From: an uncultured Tropicimonas sp.
GTDB taxonomy: Bacteria > Pseudomonadota > Alphaproteobacteria > Rhodobacterales > Rhodobacteraceae
Assembly (NCBI GenBank): GCA_947497945.1
Contig: CANMIP010000021.1
Span: forward strand, 49,613-113,612
Direction: 5' to 3'
DNA: 64,000 bases
Positions within the stretch are counted from its first letter, which is position 1, and each line of letters begins with the position of its first letter. The translations under genes were made by a program, and so were the position numbers. Below are positions 51,340-60,492 of this stretch, piece by piece. The notes beneath the pieces are model-generated. The model was not told the origin of the DNA, made no database searches, and saw nothing but the letters and a program-made list of their open reading frames with translations.

Positions 51340-52680
51340 TCAGAACAGTTTTCCCGGGTTGAGGATGGAGCGCGCATCGAGCGCCTGCTTGATCCGTCGC
51401 ATAGCGGAAATCTCTTCGGCGCTGCGGCTCAGCCCCAACCATTCCCGTTTCAGCGTTCCAATCCCATGTTCGGCCGAGATCGCCCCCCCGGCCTTGCCAA
51501 CCTCGGCATAGAAGACCTGTTCGAGACGGTGGATCAGCGTGTCGGTGAGATCGGGCGCATGGAGGACGGCGTGGATATTCCCGTCCCCCAGATGCCCGAA
51601 GAAGAGAATGCGGGCTGCCGGGTGTTCGGCGTGGACCGCCTCGGTTGTGGTGACAACGAAACTGGCGATGCGCGGCAGCGGCAGGCTGATGTCGAGATTC
51701 ACCAGCCCCGGCAGGGCGCTGTCCAGCCGGTGCCCCTCCCGCAGCTCCCAGAACCGGCGGGCGTCTTCGAGGGATTGCGCTGGCAGCGCATCGACCAGCA
51801 ATTCCGCCTCGAACGCCTCTTCCAGGAAAGGTTCGAGCGCGCCTTCCGCTTCCAGAAGCACGCAGAGCGGCGGGGACGCGTCGAAAAAGCGGCGGCCTTC
51901 GAGCTGCGAGCAGAGCGAGACATAGTCCGGCCACATCGCCTCGAAGGCACAGAGCCTCAGCGACTTGCGGGCAAGATGCAGCAATTCCGGCGCCATCTCC
52001 GGGGAGGGCAGGGCGCAGAGCGCCGTTTCCACGGTCCTTGGCGCCGGGTGGAGCTTCAGCACCGCGCGCGTGACGATGCCGAGCGTGCCTTCGGAACCGA
52101 TCATCAGGCCGCGCAGGTCGAGCCCGGTATTGTCCTTCACGGCCGTGTTGAGATGCGAGAGCACGGTGCCATCCGCGAGGACCATCTCCAGCCCGAGCAC
52201 ATTCTCCCGTGTCGTGCCATGACGGACGACCCGCAACCCGCCGGCATTGGTGGCGATGACACCACCAACCTGGCAGGAGCCGCGCGCCCCGAGATCGATC
52301 GGAAGGACCATCCCCTCCGCCTCGGCAGCGCCCTGCGCGGCCTGCAGGACCGTGCCCGCGCGCAGCTGCATGGTGCCGGAAACAGCGTCGACCGCCTCGA
52401 TCCCGGCAAACCTTTCGAGCGAGAGCGCGATATCGCCGGCGCGCGGGTTCGCGCCGCCGGCCAGTCCGGTCATGCCGCCCTGTGGCACAACCGCCTGGCC
52501 ATGGGCGTTACAGAGCGCCATCGCGGCGGAAATTTCCTCCACGCTGGACGGCCGCAGCAGCGCGGCCGGGCGGGATCGCCCCGTTCCCGAGGCATCCGAG
52601 ATGGCAGACGCCGGGACATCCTCGCCGACATGGCAGCCCTTTGGTCCGAGCAGCGCAGCAAGCTCCGCGAGAAGCGTCAT
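51340..52680 (-). CDS. FAD-linked 2-hydroxyacid dehydrogenase (GlcD/D-lactate dehydrogenase type)
   Basis: A 446-residue flavoprotein: FAD-binding PCMH domain (VVPQGGMTGLAGGA, LPIDLGARGSCQVGG, MIGSEGTLGIVT) and C-terminal FAD-linked oxidase domain with GHLGDGNIHAV, EHGIG and the ending NPGKLF. It oxidises a D-2-hydroxyacid (lactate, glycolate or sugar-derived). Start ATG 52680 overlaps the upstream remnant by 4 bp. It converges on the sulfatase, so the two could treat products of one substrate. Confidence 0.88.
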   Translation of the reverse strand: MTLLAELAALLGPKGCHVGEDVPASAISDASGTGRSRPAALLRPSSVEEISAAMALCNAHGQAVVPQGGMTGLAGGANPRAGDIALSLERFAGIEAVDAVSGTMQLRAGTVLQAAQGAAEAEGMVLPIDLGARGSCQVGGVIATNAGGLRVVRHGTTRENVLGLEMVLADGTVLSHLNTAVKDNTGLDLRGLMIGSEGTLGIVTRAVLKLHPAPRTVETALCALPSPEMAPELLHLARKSLRLCAFEAMWPDYVSLCSQLEGRRFFDASPPLCVLLEAEGALEPFLEEAFEAELLVDALPAQSLEDARRFWELREGHRLDSALPGLVNLDISLPLPRIASFVVTTTEAVHAEHPAARILFFGHLGDGNIHAVLHAPDLTDTLIHRLEQVFYAEVGKAGGAISAEHGIGTLKREWLGLSRSAEEISAMRRIKQALDARSILNPGKLF

Positions 52681-53138
52681 TGCTCGCGGCACAGGGATTG
52701 CGCCATGCAGTGGATCCCGCCCCCCGTCTTGGAAATCCCGCACATGTCGATCTGGGCGATCTCGAAACCGCGCGCCTTGAGCTGTTGGCTCAGCGTCTGG
52801 GACTGGCTCGGCAAGATCACCCGGCCGCCGCCCGGCAGCGACGCGCCGTCTTCGATCGCGTTGAAATCACCGCCCTTGTAGGCGTCGGTGGTGACCATGT
52901 CGTCAATCTGGATGCCGAGCGTTTCGGCGTTACGGATCGCTGCAGTGTTCTCGCCCCGGCGCCGCCATTGCGACAGCGACGAGGTCGCGAGGAGGCGCAG
53001 GCTGGCGGACGAGCCAGGCAGCACGTCGGTCAGCCGGTTGGTCTCGGAGGCAAAGCCCCAGCCGTCAAGCGGCGTGATGCCGCCGCCCGGGGTCTGGCGT
53101 TGCAGGGAGAACGGGGTGGCGGTGGCGGTGATATTCAT
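52677..53138 (-). pseudogene. Internally deleted amidinotransferase / DDAH-like protein
   Basis: A 153-residue open frame aligns by eye to a family of about 300: N-terminal SETNRLTDVL and LATSSLSQ, then WRRRGENTAAIRNAETLGI ... KGGDFNAIEDG, then GGRVILPSQSQ ... TGGGIHCMAQSLC. About 60 residues are missing after LATSSLSQ and about 90 after AIEDGAS, including the region of the catalytic His. The final Cys is kept. Both gaps keep frame, so a product may be made, but catalysis is unlikely. GGTTCC region upstream gives AGAGG ribosome site for MNITATA. Confidence 0.65.
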
Positions 53139-53154
53139 CGGAACCTCTTGCCTC

Positions 53155-53690
53155 TCAGGAAGGATATGTTGGAATGGACCGGTCGAAGCCGCGATCTGTC
53201 GTCACATATTCGGGCCGGCGGAAATGGATCGTCGGGGCGTAGCCGTAGCGCGGCGCGATCCAGTCCATGCTGCCAATGCCGCCGCTCGTGCGGGTTTCAA
53301 ATGCGGCGCGGGCGGCGTCGCAAAGCGGATCCATGTAACAGGGATGGAAAGACAAGATCGTGTCCAGCCCGTCAAAATCGCCGGCGGAGCCGGTCGCCAC
53401 CTCGAAGCCCTCGACGCTCCGGGCTTGGCGATGCCCGCAACCGGCAGCGCGCGATCTGGATGACGGTTGAGCCGTTGAACTGCAGGGACCGGACGGGGTT
53501 TGGCTGGGCATCCGCGCAGTTCTTGAGCTGCAGAGTCAGTTCGGCAATCGAACCGCTGCTGCCCGAGAACTGCCAATTGCCGAAAGTGCCGTCAACATTG
53601 ATCGCCGGCCCGTTGAACCCGCCGCCCGGATTCTCGCCCGAGATACCCGGTGGGGCGAGGGTTTCTGCGATGAGATGGCCTTGTTTGCAT
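53155..53690 (-). pseudogene. Remnants of one or two unrecognised genes
   Basis: In the minus direction one frame reads coherently from about 53680 (LAPPGISGENPGGGFNGPAI ... ELTLQLKNCADAQPNPVRSL), then another frame continues to a stop at 53155 with GDFDGLDTILSFHPCYMDPL and RYGYAPTIHFRRPEYV. Amino-acid composition is natural in both but the frames break into each other without start codons. I do not recognise either family. Best seen as decayed coding sequence. Confidence 0.4.
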
Positions 53691-53767
53691 TGGCAAAATT
53701 TTCGGCAAGCGCGGGGCGTTATTGCACAACTCGTCGTGAGAGCAGACTTCCCCTTTCCCCGTTGGTT

Positions 53768-54330
53768 TCACCCATCACAAACGATCTCAGCCGTTCCGAG
53801 GGCCGAAAAGCGATACCTGAGTGCGATGCGGATGTGGATTTCGGCGGTTTGTCTTTCTGGGTCCCTCGCCATGATGCGTTCACCGAATGCCTTGAGATCG
53901 AGCAGGTTCAGCGCCACAGGTTCAAGCGAACCTGCGAGGGCATTCTTGCCTCGACACGACTTCGGACGTGATAGCCGCTCCATCGTTTCTAGATCCGGCA
54001 GCGGCCAGTCGAGGTCAGCCAGTTCTAACAGGCTGGCAGCCATTCCGGAGGTCTGACGAAGCGGCAGGCCAAACAACACCTTCGCGCTCGGGCAAAACTG
54101 GATAGCCGCATCGGAAAAAAAACTTCCGGTCGTCCCCGCTTGCCGGTCCGTTCCACCAACCACGTCATATCGCGGTCGACCTAGACGAGTAGCGAACCCC
54201 TTCTCCGAAGCGACTTCCTCGCCATTGTGCTCGAACCAATGGCGCATCAATGGCTCGATACTCAGACCAGTTCGTTGTGCGATAGCGGGGAGGTGCGGGT
54301 TTCGGCATGGCGCTGATCTAAGCTGCTGAG
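53768..54330 (-). pseudogene. IS5-family transposase remnant
   Basis: The minus frame contains SDAAIQFCPSAKVLFGLPLR QTSG-like sequence, followed by LLELADLDWPLPDLETMERL, which aligns with the N-terminal region of IS5-group transposases (SDAAIQ...KVLFGLPLRQT.G...LL.L.GLDWAVPDFSTL). The catalytic DDE core is absent: after the alignment the frame runs into unrelated sequence (RSKSCRGKNAL) and ends at 53768. An A8/T8 homopolymer at about 54115-54122 may mark a frameshift. No terminal inverted repeats found. Confidence 0.6.
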
Positions 54331-54840
54331 TTTATGTTTTGAATCCCGGTCGGGCTTTGTGCGACAGTGCCGTCGGGAGCTAACTTCCCTGCATGACGAA
54401 ACCCGCCTGACGGTTTGATCGCTCACGTTTCAGGCCGCCCGGGGTGTGGCAAAACCGATCGGCAAGTGATGAAGGTTTCGGCCAATCTGCCGGGCAAGGG
54501 CAGGGAAAGGGGCTGGGGCCCGAAGCACGCCAAGGGTGCTACAATCCCCCGGATCGCGCCTGATTGCCGGCAGCATTTCGCTGGGGGAAGGATGTCGCCA
54601 TATTTGGCGGGAGCCGCGCTTACGCCGCCACGTCTTCGGACGCACCGTTGGCGGGCGCGCCAACCCGGTTGAAATCCGTATGCGGGAAGACCTCCTTCCA
54701 GACATGCCAGAACAGGCCGGCCTTTATATCCGGCGAGCGGGCGAGGTGATGGCCGTGGAAAGGCTGCCCTTCCGCGCGAACCGTTTTCCATGGCCGCTCG
54801 GAAGGCGAGAGCCGAGACGCGGACTCCTCCATGGCGCCGT
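54331..54840. other. Non-coding stretch in the decayed region
   Basis: About 500 bp with only shadow frames in all six phases. Nothing recognisable; it separates the IS remnant from the cytochrome pseudogene. Confidence 0.4.
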
Positions 54841-55434
54841 TTCAATCCGACAGAGAGCCTGAGCGTCGCCGGTGCGGTCTTGGCAATATCCTGCATCGCG
54901 GCCATGCCGGCCAGTGCCGATACGGTATTCGTCTCTCAGCCCGCCGATCTGCATGTCATGGACAAGGCGAGCGCTGCAAACTGGCAACCCTTGCGGTCGG
55001 CACGCCATTGCAGGTGCTGGATACTCATGAGACCCACGCCCGTGCCGCGTTGCGGGGCCGGACAGGCGATGGGACGGGGCGGGTCCTGTTTGCCTTTCCG
55101 GGCAGGCGGGTCCTCGCAGCAGTCGTGCTTGAAACCGATGCCGAGGCCGGCATTACCTGGATATAGCTGGCGTTGGAGGGGCGCGCGCGCGCCCACACGC
55201 AAGACGAGAGGGCGGATATCCGGGCCTCCGCCCGGGAGCTGTTATCGACAGGCTGCACCGCGTTGCATCAAGGCCGCGTTCCCGAGCAATAGACGGCTCA
55301 CCGATGGGCCAGCCTGGCGAAGGTCAGGGGGGCCGCGCACCGGGCTGCGAAAAACGCCGCAGGCGCGGATCATGACGTTCCTGCAATACCATTCCTCCGA
55401 TGTTTCCACGCCCGACCGCTTCACCGCAGAGTGA
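54841..55434 (+). pseudogene. Decayed TorC-like c-type cytochrome gene
   Basis: Three frames in succession give a recognisable protein: leader LSVAGAVLAISCIAAMPASA with ADTVFVSQPADLHVMDKASA, then (frame change near 54985) LAVGTPLQVLDTHETHARAA and VLFAFPGRRVLAAV, then (another change near 55160) DERADIRASARELLSTGC and, finally, MTFLQYHSSD. This order matches the C-terminal monoheme part of TorC/DorC. The heme motif is ruined (CTALH instead of CxxCH) and stops interrupt it. It points toward the intact dorCDA operon, which lies next to it on the opposite strand. Confidence 0.6.
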
Positions 55435-55440
55435 CCCGTT

Positions 55441-55475
55441 CAAACGAAACGGCCCGCTGTTTCGAGCGGGCCGTT
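55441..55475 (-). terminator. Rho-independent terminator of the dorCDA operon
   Basis: On the minus strand AACGGCCCGCT (55475-55465) pairs with AGCGGGCCGTT (55458-55448) across a 6-nt loop, followed by TCGTTTG. It is 23 bp beyond the dorA stop. Confidence 0.82.
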
Positions 55476-55497
55476 CCTGGGGTGCTTGAGGCGTTGA

Positions 55498-57969
55498 TCA
55501 GCCGTTGGTTGGCGCGTCGAATACCTTGACCGGCGGCAGGTCGCCCTCGAACTTTTCGACATCCGCGATGATGGTATGACCGCAATTGCCTTGTCCGAGC
55601 TTCGAGGTCCCAAGGTCGTTGGACAGATTGTTGACGTCGCCATAGGCGCACATCAGCTTGCCATCCGGACCTTCGACCGGATCGTACCAGCCACCTTCGC
55701 AGACCCGGAGCACGCCCTTGCGGACATCCTCGGTCAGCACTGCGCCGGTCAGGATCTGGCCACGATCGTTGAACACGCGCACCACGTCACCATCGGCGAT
55801 ACCGCGGGCGGCGGCATCTTCGGGATTGATGAGGCAGGGCTCGCGATCCGCGACCGTGTAGGTCTTGCGGAACGACGTGCCGCAAAGCTGCGAGTGCAGG
55901 CGGCCAACCGAGTGGCTGGTGGTGACATGCAGCGGGAACTTGGCGTCCGGCCCGTCAAGGCGTTCGACCGGCTCCATCCACATCGGGTGCGGACCGCAAT
56001 CGTCATAGCCCATCTTCTCGATATTGTTCGAGTAGATCTCGATCAGGCCGGACGGCGTGCCCAGCGGCTCGAGCAGCGGGTCGTCGCGGAAGTCCGCATG
56101 GCGCACCCATTGTTTGCCCTCGTCGGTCACCTCGTAGAGCACGTAGCCCTGCTCCCAGAACGTGTCGAAATCGGGCATGTCGACGCCGAAGCTGTCGCCC
56201 TGCTTGGCGGCATCCTCGTAGAAGCCCTTGATCCAGGCCATCGCGTCCTTGCCTTCGTCGAAGAACTCTCGCGTGCCGAGGCGCTCGGAGATGTCGGCAA
56301 AGATCTCGAACTCGGAGCGGGCCTCGTACATCGGCTCGATGATCTTCTTCATCGCGATGATGCCCTTGCCGGAATAGTCGCCATAGGACTCGACATCGTC
56401 ATGCTCGAAGATGGTCGTGACCGGCAGGACGATATCGGCGTGCCGCGCCGAGGCGGTCCACTGGTAATCGTTGACCACGAAGGTCTCGACCTTCTCGAAG
56501 GCCTTGATCTGCCGGTTGCGGTCCTGATGGTGATGCATCGGGTTTCCGCCGGCCCAGTAGACCATCTTGACGTCCGGGTAGACCTCGCGCTTGCCGTTGA
56601 AGTCGAACTCGCCGCCCGGGTTCTCCAGCATCTCGACGATCCGCGCCACCGGGATCGCCGCCGCCGCGACCGAATGCGAGGAGGCCGAACCGCGGGAGAT
56701 CTGCTGGCCACCATCGGTGATGCCGCTGATGCGCGGACCCTTGGCCGAGGGCGAGCCGCCGCTGGAATAGTGATAGGAGAGGCCGAAGCCGCCACCGGGC
56801 AGGCCGATCTGGCCCAGCATGGAGGCCAGCACGACCAGCATCCAGTGTGCCTGCTCGCCGTGATGCATCCGCTGCATCGACCAGCCGCTGGTCAGCATGG
56901 TGCGGTTGGCGGCAAAGTCGCGGGCAAGCTGCTGGATGATCTCGGCATCGATGCCGCTGATGCCGGCGGCCCAGGCCGCATCCTTGGCCTGACCGTCGCT
57001 CTCGCCCGTCAGGTAGGGCAGGAACTTGTCGAAGCCGGTGGTGTTGTTGTCAAGGAACTCCTGGTCATACAGCTCTTCGGAATAGAGCGTGTGGGCAATG
57101 CCGAGCATCATCGCGACATCGGTCTGCGGCTTCGGCGCGATCCATTCCGCGTCGAAGAACTCGGCCGTCTTGTTGCGGACCGGGTCAATGCAGATCACCC
57201 GCTTGCCGGTTGCCTTGTAGGCTTCCAGGCCAGGATATGCGCCGTGATCGGGGATCACCCAGCCAACCTGGTTGGTGACGACCGGGTCTGCGCCCCAGAT
57301 CACCAGCACGTCGGTGTTGTCGACCACGACCGGCCATGCGGTCTGCTGCTCGTAGACTTCCAGCGTGCCCATGACGTGGCGCATGATCACCTGGCTCGCG
57401 CCGGTGGAATAGTCGCCCGCATGGCTGGTGAAGCCGCCCGCGCCATTCATGCAGCGACGCACCAAGGTCCGGGAATTCACCACCTTGCCGACGGATTTCC
57501 AGCCATAGGAGCCGGCAAAGATGCTGGTCGGGCCGTACTCGTCCTGCATCCGTTTGATCTCGCCGGCGACGAGATCAAGCGCCTCGTCCCAGGTGACGCG
57601 CACGAAGTCGTCCTTGCCGCGGGTTTCCGGGTTGGAGCCCGGGCCGCCCTCGAGATAGGCGCGGCGCACCATCGGGTACTTGATCCGGCTCGGGGAATAG
57701 ACCTTGTCCATCACGCCTTCGAGCATCGGGGTCGGGTGCGGGTCATCATCCCAACCCTTGATCGCGGTGATCTTGCCATCCGTCACGGTTGCATTGAACG
57801 CACCCCAATGGCAGCCAGAGAGGAACTCACCGCTGGTGGCGGCGCGGGCAGCGCCAGCGCCAAGGATCGACGGGCCGAGCAGGGCCCCGAGACCCGCGGC
57901 GGCGGTGGTCCCCATGAAGCTGCGGCGGGTCAGGCCGGAACCGGTTCCATTGTATGTCTTGTCAAGCAT
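55498..57969 (-). CDS. dorA: DMSO/TMAO reductase, molybdopterin catalytic subunit
   Basis: An 823-residue periplasmic enzyme with a Tat leader (LTRRSFMGTTAAAGLGALLG). It lacks an N-terminal FeS motif, as do DorA/TorA, and has the Mo-ligand Ser in HAGDYSTGASQ near residue 165, SGCHWGAFNATV, the WxxADP-type IWGADPVVTNQ, and C-terminal guanine-dinucleotide contacts. It reduces DMSO, TMAO or related S-/N-oxides in anaerobic or low-oxygen respiration. Electrons come from the pentaheme cytochrome encoded upstream. Its start overlaps the chaperone gene by 8 bp. Confidence 0.93.
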   Translation of the reverse strand: MLDKTYNGTGSGLTRRSFMGTTAAAGLGALLGPSILGAGAARAATSGEFLSGCHWGAFNATVTDGKITAIKGWDDDPHPTPMLEGVMDKVYSPSRIKYPMVRRAYLEGGPGSNPETRGKDDFVRVTWDEALDLVAGEIKRMQDEYGPTSIFAGSYGWKSVGKVVNSRTLVRRCMNGAGGFTSHAGDYSTGASQVIMRHVMGTLEVYEQQTAWPVVVDNTDVLVIWGADPVVTNQVGWVIPDHGAYPGLEAYKATGKRVICIDPVRNKTAEFFDAEWIAPKPQTDVAMMLGIAHTLYSEELYDQEFLDNNTTGFDKFLPYLTGESDGQAKDAAWAAGISGIDAEIIQQLARDFAANRTMLTSGWSMQRMHHGEQAHWMLVVLASMLGQIGLPGGGFGLSYHYSSGGSPSAKGPRISGITDGGQQISRGSASSHSVAAAAIPVARIVEMLENPGGEFDFNGKREVYPDVKMVYWAGGNPMHHHQDRNRQIKAFEKVETFVVNDYQWTASARHADIVLPVTTIFEHDDVESYGDYSGKGIIAMKKIIEPMYEARSEFEIFADISERLGTREFFDEGKDAMAWIKGFYEDAAKQGDSFGVDMPDFDTFWEQGYVLYEVTDEGKQWVRHADFRDDPLLEPLGTPSGLIEIYSNNIEKMGYDDCGPHPMWMEPVERLDGPDAKFPLHVTTSHSVGRLHSQLCGTSFRKTYTVADREPCLINPEDAAARGIADGDVVRVFNDRGQILTGAVLTEDVRKGVLRVCEGGWYDPVEGPDGKLMCAYGDVNNLSNDLGTSKLGQGNCGHTIIADVEKFEGDLPPVKVFDAPTNG

Positions 57970-58612
57970 GGTCGTTCTCCTCGGCTGCGGGGATTGGAGC
58001 GGCGAAGTGTCGGTCCAGATCGGTGAAAACAAAGTCGGCAGCGGCCTTTGAAACCGCGGCGTAGAAGCCAGTCCTGTCGCCATGGGCGCAGGCAGCGGCG
58101 AAATCAGGGAGCCAGCCGGCGAGCCGCTCCGTCAGGAAGGCCGCCTGGCGTTCCTTCGGGGCCCCGGTTTCGGCCAGCGTCGCGGCCACGGCCAGCTCGA
58201 TGGCCACGTGATCCGCCGGTTCCGGGAACGCCTTCTGGATATGAATGTCCAGCTCCGCCAGCTCGCGCTCCATCTTGGCGGTTGGCTCGCCGGCCACGAG
58301 CCCGCCCGCGTCGCGATGGACGCTTTCATAGGGCGGCGCGCCGTTACGTCCGCCCAGGCCGAGAAACAGGAAGGCAAAGGCGCTGGCGAGATCCAGGGCC
58401 GCCCTGTCGGGCTGCTCCGCCATCTCGCGGATGCGTACGAAGACTGGCTGGAGCTGCGGCAGGCTGGCAAGGGCTGCGGCCTCTCCCTCGGCCGCTCCTG
58501 CAAGCGCCACGATGCCGTCGGCGCGCAATTCCCGCGCGAAGAGGTCCGACAGGAGCCGATAGACCATCGCGCGATCGGCGTCCGGGAGCGTGGTGGCTGT
58601 CATCTCCGCCAT
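57962..58612 (-). CDS. dorD: TorD/DorD-family reductase chaperone
   Basis: A 216-residue all-helical cytoplasmic chaperone of the TorD type (FAFLFLGLGGRNGAPPYESV is the conserved E-P/YxS motif region). It binds the Tat leader of DorA and helps cofactor insertion before export. Start MAEMTA at 58612 was chosen; an earlier ATG at 58627 would overlap dorC by 14 bp. Gene order C-D-A matches Rhodobacter dor operons, where the gene is also called dorB. Confidence 0.88.
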   Translation of the reverse strand: MAEMTATTLPDADRAMVYRLLSDLFARELRADGIVALAGAAEGEAAALASLPQLQPVFVRIREMAEQPDRAALDLASAFAFLFLGLGGRNGAPPYESVHRDAGGLVAGEPTAKMERELAELDIHIQKAFPEPADHVAIELAVAATLAETGAPKERQAAFLTERLAGWLPDFAAACAHGDRTGFYAAVSKAAADFVFTDLDRHFAAPIPAAEENDHA

Positions 58613-58613
58613 C

Positions 58614-59786
58614 TCAATGCCCCACATCGCTGGTGTCGGAGGCGTTCAGCTGCAGGTATTTCTGCAGGAAGCGGTATTCACGCTTGTCGAGCGAGATGAA
58701 GCGTTCCATCGACTTCATCACCCCGATCCACTGGTTGGCGAGGAAGTGATGCGGGTCGGGGCGGCCGTGGCAGGTCGCGCAGGAGGCCGAATACATCTCC
58801 TCGGCATAGTCCCAGAGATCCGCACGATCGGCGATCAACTCCGTCCGGGCGACCCAGCCCTCGATGCTGACCGGCAGCCAGGTCAGGTCGGTGTCGGGGT
58901 CGACCTGCGCCTCACCGGCCACGATCTGCTCGACAGCCGCGGGCCGGAAGGTCGCCGTGAAGATACGCTGACCCTGCATTTCATACATCACCCGGTCCGC
59001 GCCTTCCTGGCGCCAGCCCTCGATGCGGACGTTCAGCGCGTCCTTGGTGCGGTCCAGCACGTCCATGCCGGTCGCCGACAGGATCAGGCCTTCGCCCTTG
59101 CCTTCGCCAACCTGGCCCTGTTCGAGCCAGAACGGGATCTCCGACAGCGCGTAGACGCGGTCCGCCTTGGCGCCCTCGCTCGCGGCCTGCGCCTGCAACT
59201 CCTCGTACATCAGCTTGTAGCCGCCCGAGAGGTCCGGCATCTTGTGCGCGACCCCCTTGTGACAGGTGATGCAGGTGTCGCCAGCCTCCATGCCGGCCTG
59301 CATCTGCTTGGCGGCTTCCGGATCCTGGTGCTCGAAATCCATCGACTCGTAGGAGTGGCAATTGCGGCATTCGCGCGAATCCGATGCCTCCATCCGCGCC
59401 CAGACCGATTTGGCCATCGCCGCGCGGTGCTCCTCGTATTTCTCCGGTGTCGAGATCTTGCCGGTGAGGTGGTAATACACGTCCTTGGTCGCGCGGACCT
59501 TGGCGATGACATAGGGGCCCCATTCATGCGGCACGTGGCAGTCGGTGCAGATCGCCCGGACCCCTGACGGATTGTTGAAATGCGCGCTCTCGGTGTAATC
59601 CGTGTAGGCGTTGTCCTTCATCTCGTGACAGGAGATGCAGAATTCCAGCGTGTTGGTGGATTCCATCGCGGTGTGAAACCCGCCCCACAGGATCACGCCG
59701 CCGATGCCGCCAGCCACCAGCAGAACCCCGGTGCCCCAGCGTATGCTCGGTTGGAAAATCCAGTCCCAGATGCGTCTCAGCGCCAT
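58614..59786 (-). CDS. dorC: Pentaheme c-type cytochrome, NapC/TorC family
   Basis: A 390-residue protein with an N-terminal membrane anchor (WGTGVLLVAGGIGGVILWG) and five CxxCH sites: CISCH, CTDCH, CRNCH and CITCH in the NapC-like domain (residues about 45-185) and CATCH in the C-terminal TorC domain (about 340). It carries electrons from the quinol pool to DorA in the periplasm. AAGGAG precedes ATG 59786. It is the first gene of the operon; a decayed paralogue of its C-terminal domain lies beyond dorA. Confidence 0.95.
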   Translation of the reverse strand: MALRRIWDWIFQPSIRWGTGVLLVAGGIGGVILWGGFHTAMESTNTLEFCISCHEMKDNAYTDYTESAHFNNPSGVRAICTDCHVPHEWGPYVIAKVRATKDVYYHLTGKISTPEKYEEHRAAMAKSVWARMEASDSRECRNCHSYESMDFEHQDPEAAKQMQAGMEAGDTCITCHKGVAHKMPDLSGGYKLMYEELQAQAASEGAKADRVYALSEIPFWLEQGQVGEGKGEGLILSATGMDVLDRTKDALNVRIEGWRQEGADRVMYEMQGQRIFTATFRPAAVEQIVAGEAQVDPDTDLTWLPVSIEGWVARTELIADRADLWDYAEEMYSASCATCHGRPDPHHFLANQWIGVMKSMERFISLDKREYRFLQKYLQLNASDTSDVGH

Positions 59787-60492
59787 GGTTCACTCTCCTT
59801 GGAATTGGTACATGCCACGGCCTTCAGAGCATTGGCGTCTGCGGGCATGGCGACGCCCCTGACAGGCATTGGCCGGCGCTTGGGGCGCGCGGCGTCTCGA
59901 TCGAGGGCTGCAACAGACATCGTGACAAAGCGCGGGCCAGGACCGTCGTCACAACGGAATCCAGCGGAAAGACGACACCGAGTGCCGTCGGGTTCGAAGG
60001 ATTCCAATTCAGAAACGACCATTTTGCGCTCGCCAGAACGATACCGAGAAATGGATATGCGCAAGTCGAAGAGGATCGGGTCAGGGGGCGCGATTCCTTC
60101 GGCTGAGCGTTCCATATGTCAGCACAACCGTATTGCTATGCAGAATGCACCTGTCGTTTCCCTCAAGTCAATCGAATAGATATTAATCGTTTGTGCTGTA
60201 AGTATGGGCAGGATGAAAACTTCGGCGAGGCCGGCATTGGCTCCGGGATCCCCGACATCCCGACCCCTTCGGGAAATCCTGCGTGATAAAAAGAGGTTAG
60301 AAGTTTCACCGACCGGCAGGTCGATTCAGGCGCTGCCGTGACGGCGAAGAGCCGGCCTGTCCGGCAGAGAAAAGACGGCGCGAATTTGTCGCGGGAATGC
60401 CGGTCGGACAGCCTCGTTTCGCACAGGAAACCCGGCCCATCCACCGCTCTTTGTCGGGACGGATGCGCCCACTGAGTCGCCCCGCCGGGATC
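59787..60492. other. Promoter region of dorCDA
   Basis: About 700 bp between dorC and the iclR-type gene, both read to the left, so it carries the dor promoter and the iclR 3' flank. An open frame at 59777-60115 has no support. I do not find a clear FNR or TorR/DorR box; an AT-rich stretch at about 60160-60200 is the best promoter candidate. No dorS/dorR sensor genes occur in the window. Confidence 0.4.

Noticed and set aside
55576..58026. 816-residue plus-strand frame opposite dorA
   Set aside because: Complement of a well-conserved molybdoenzyme; no motif of its own.
59777..60115. 112-residue minus-strand frame upstream of dorC
   Set aside because: It covers the dorC ribosome site and promoter, has no own ribosome site and ends inside dorC.
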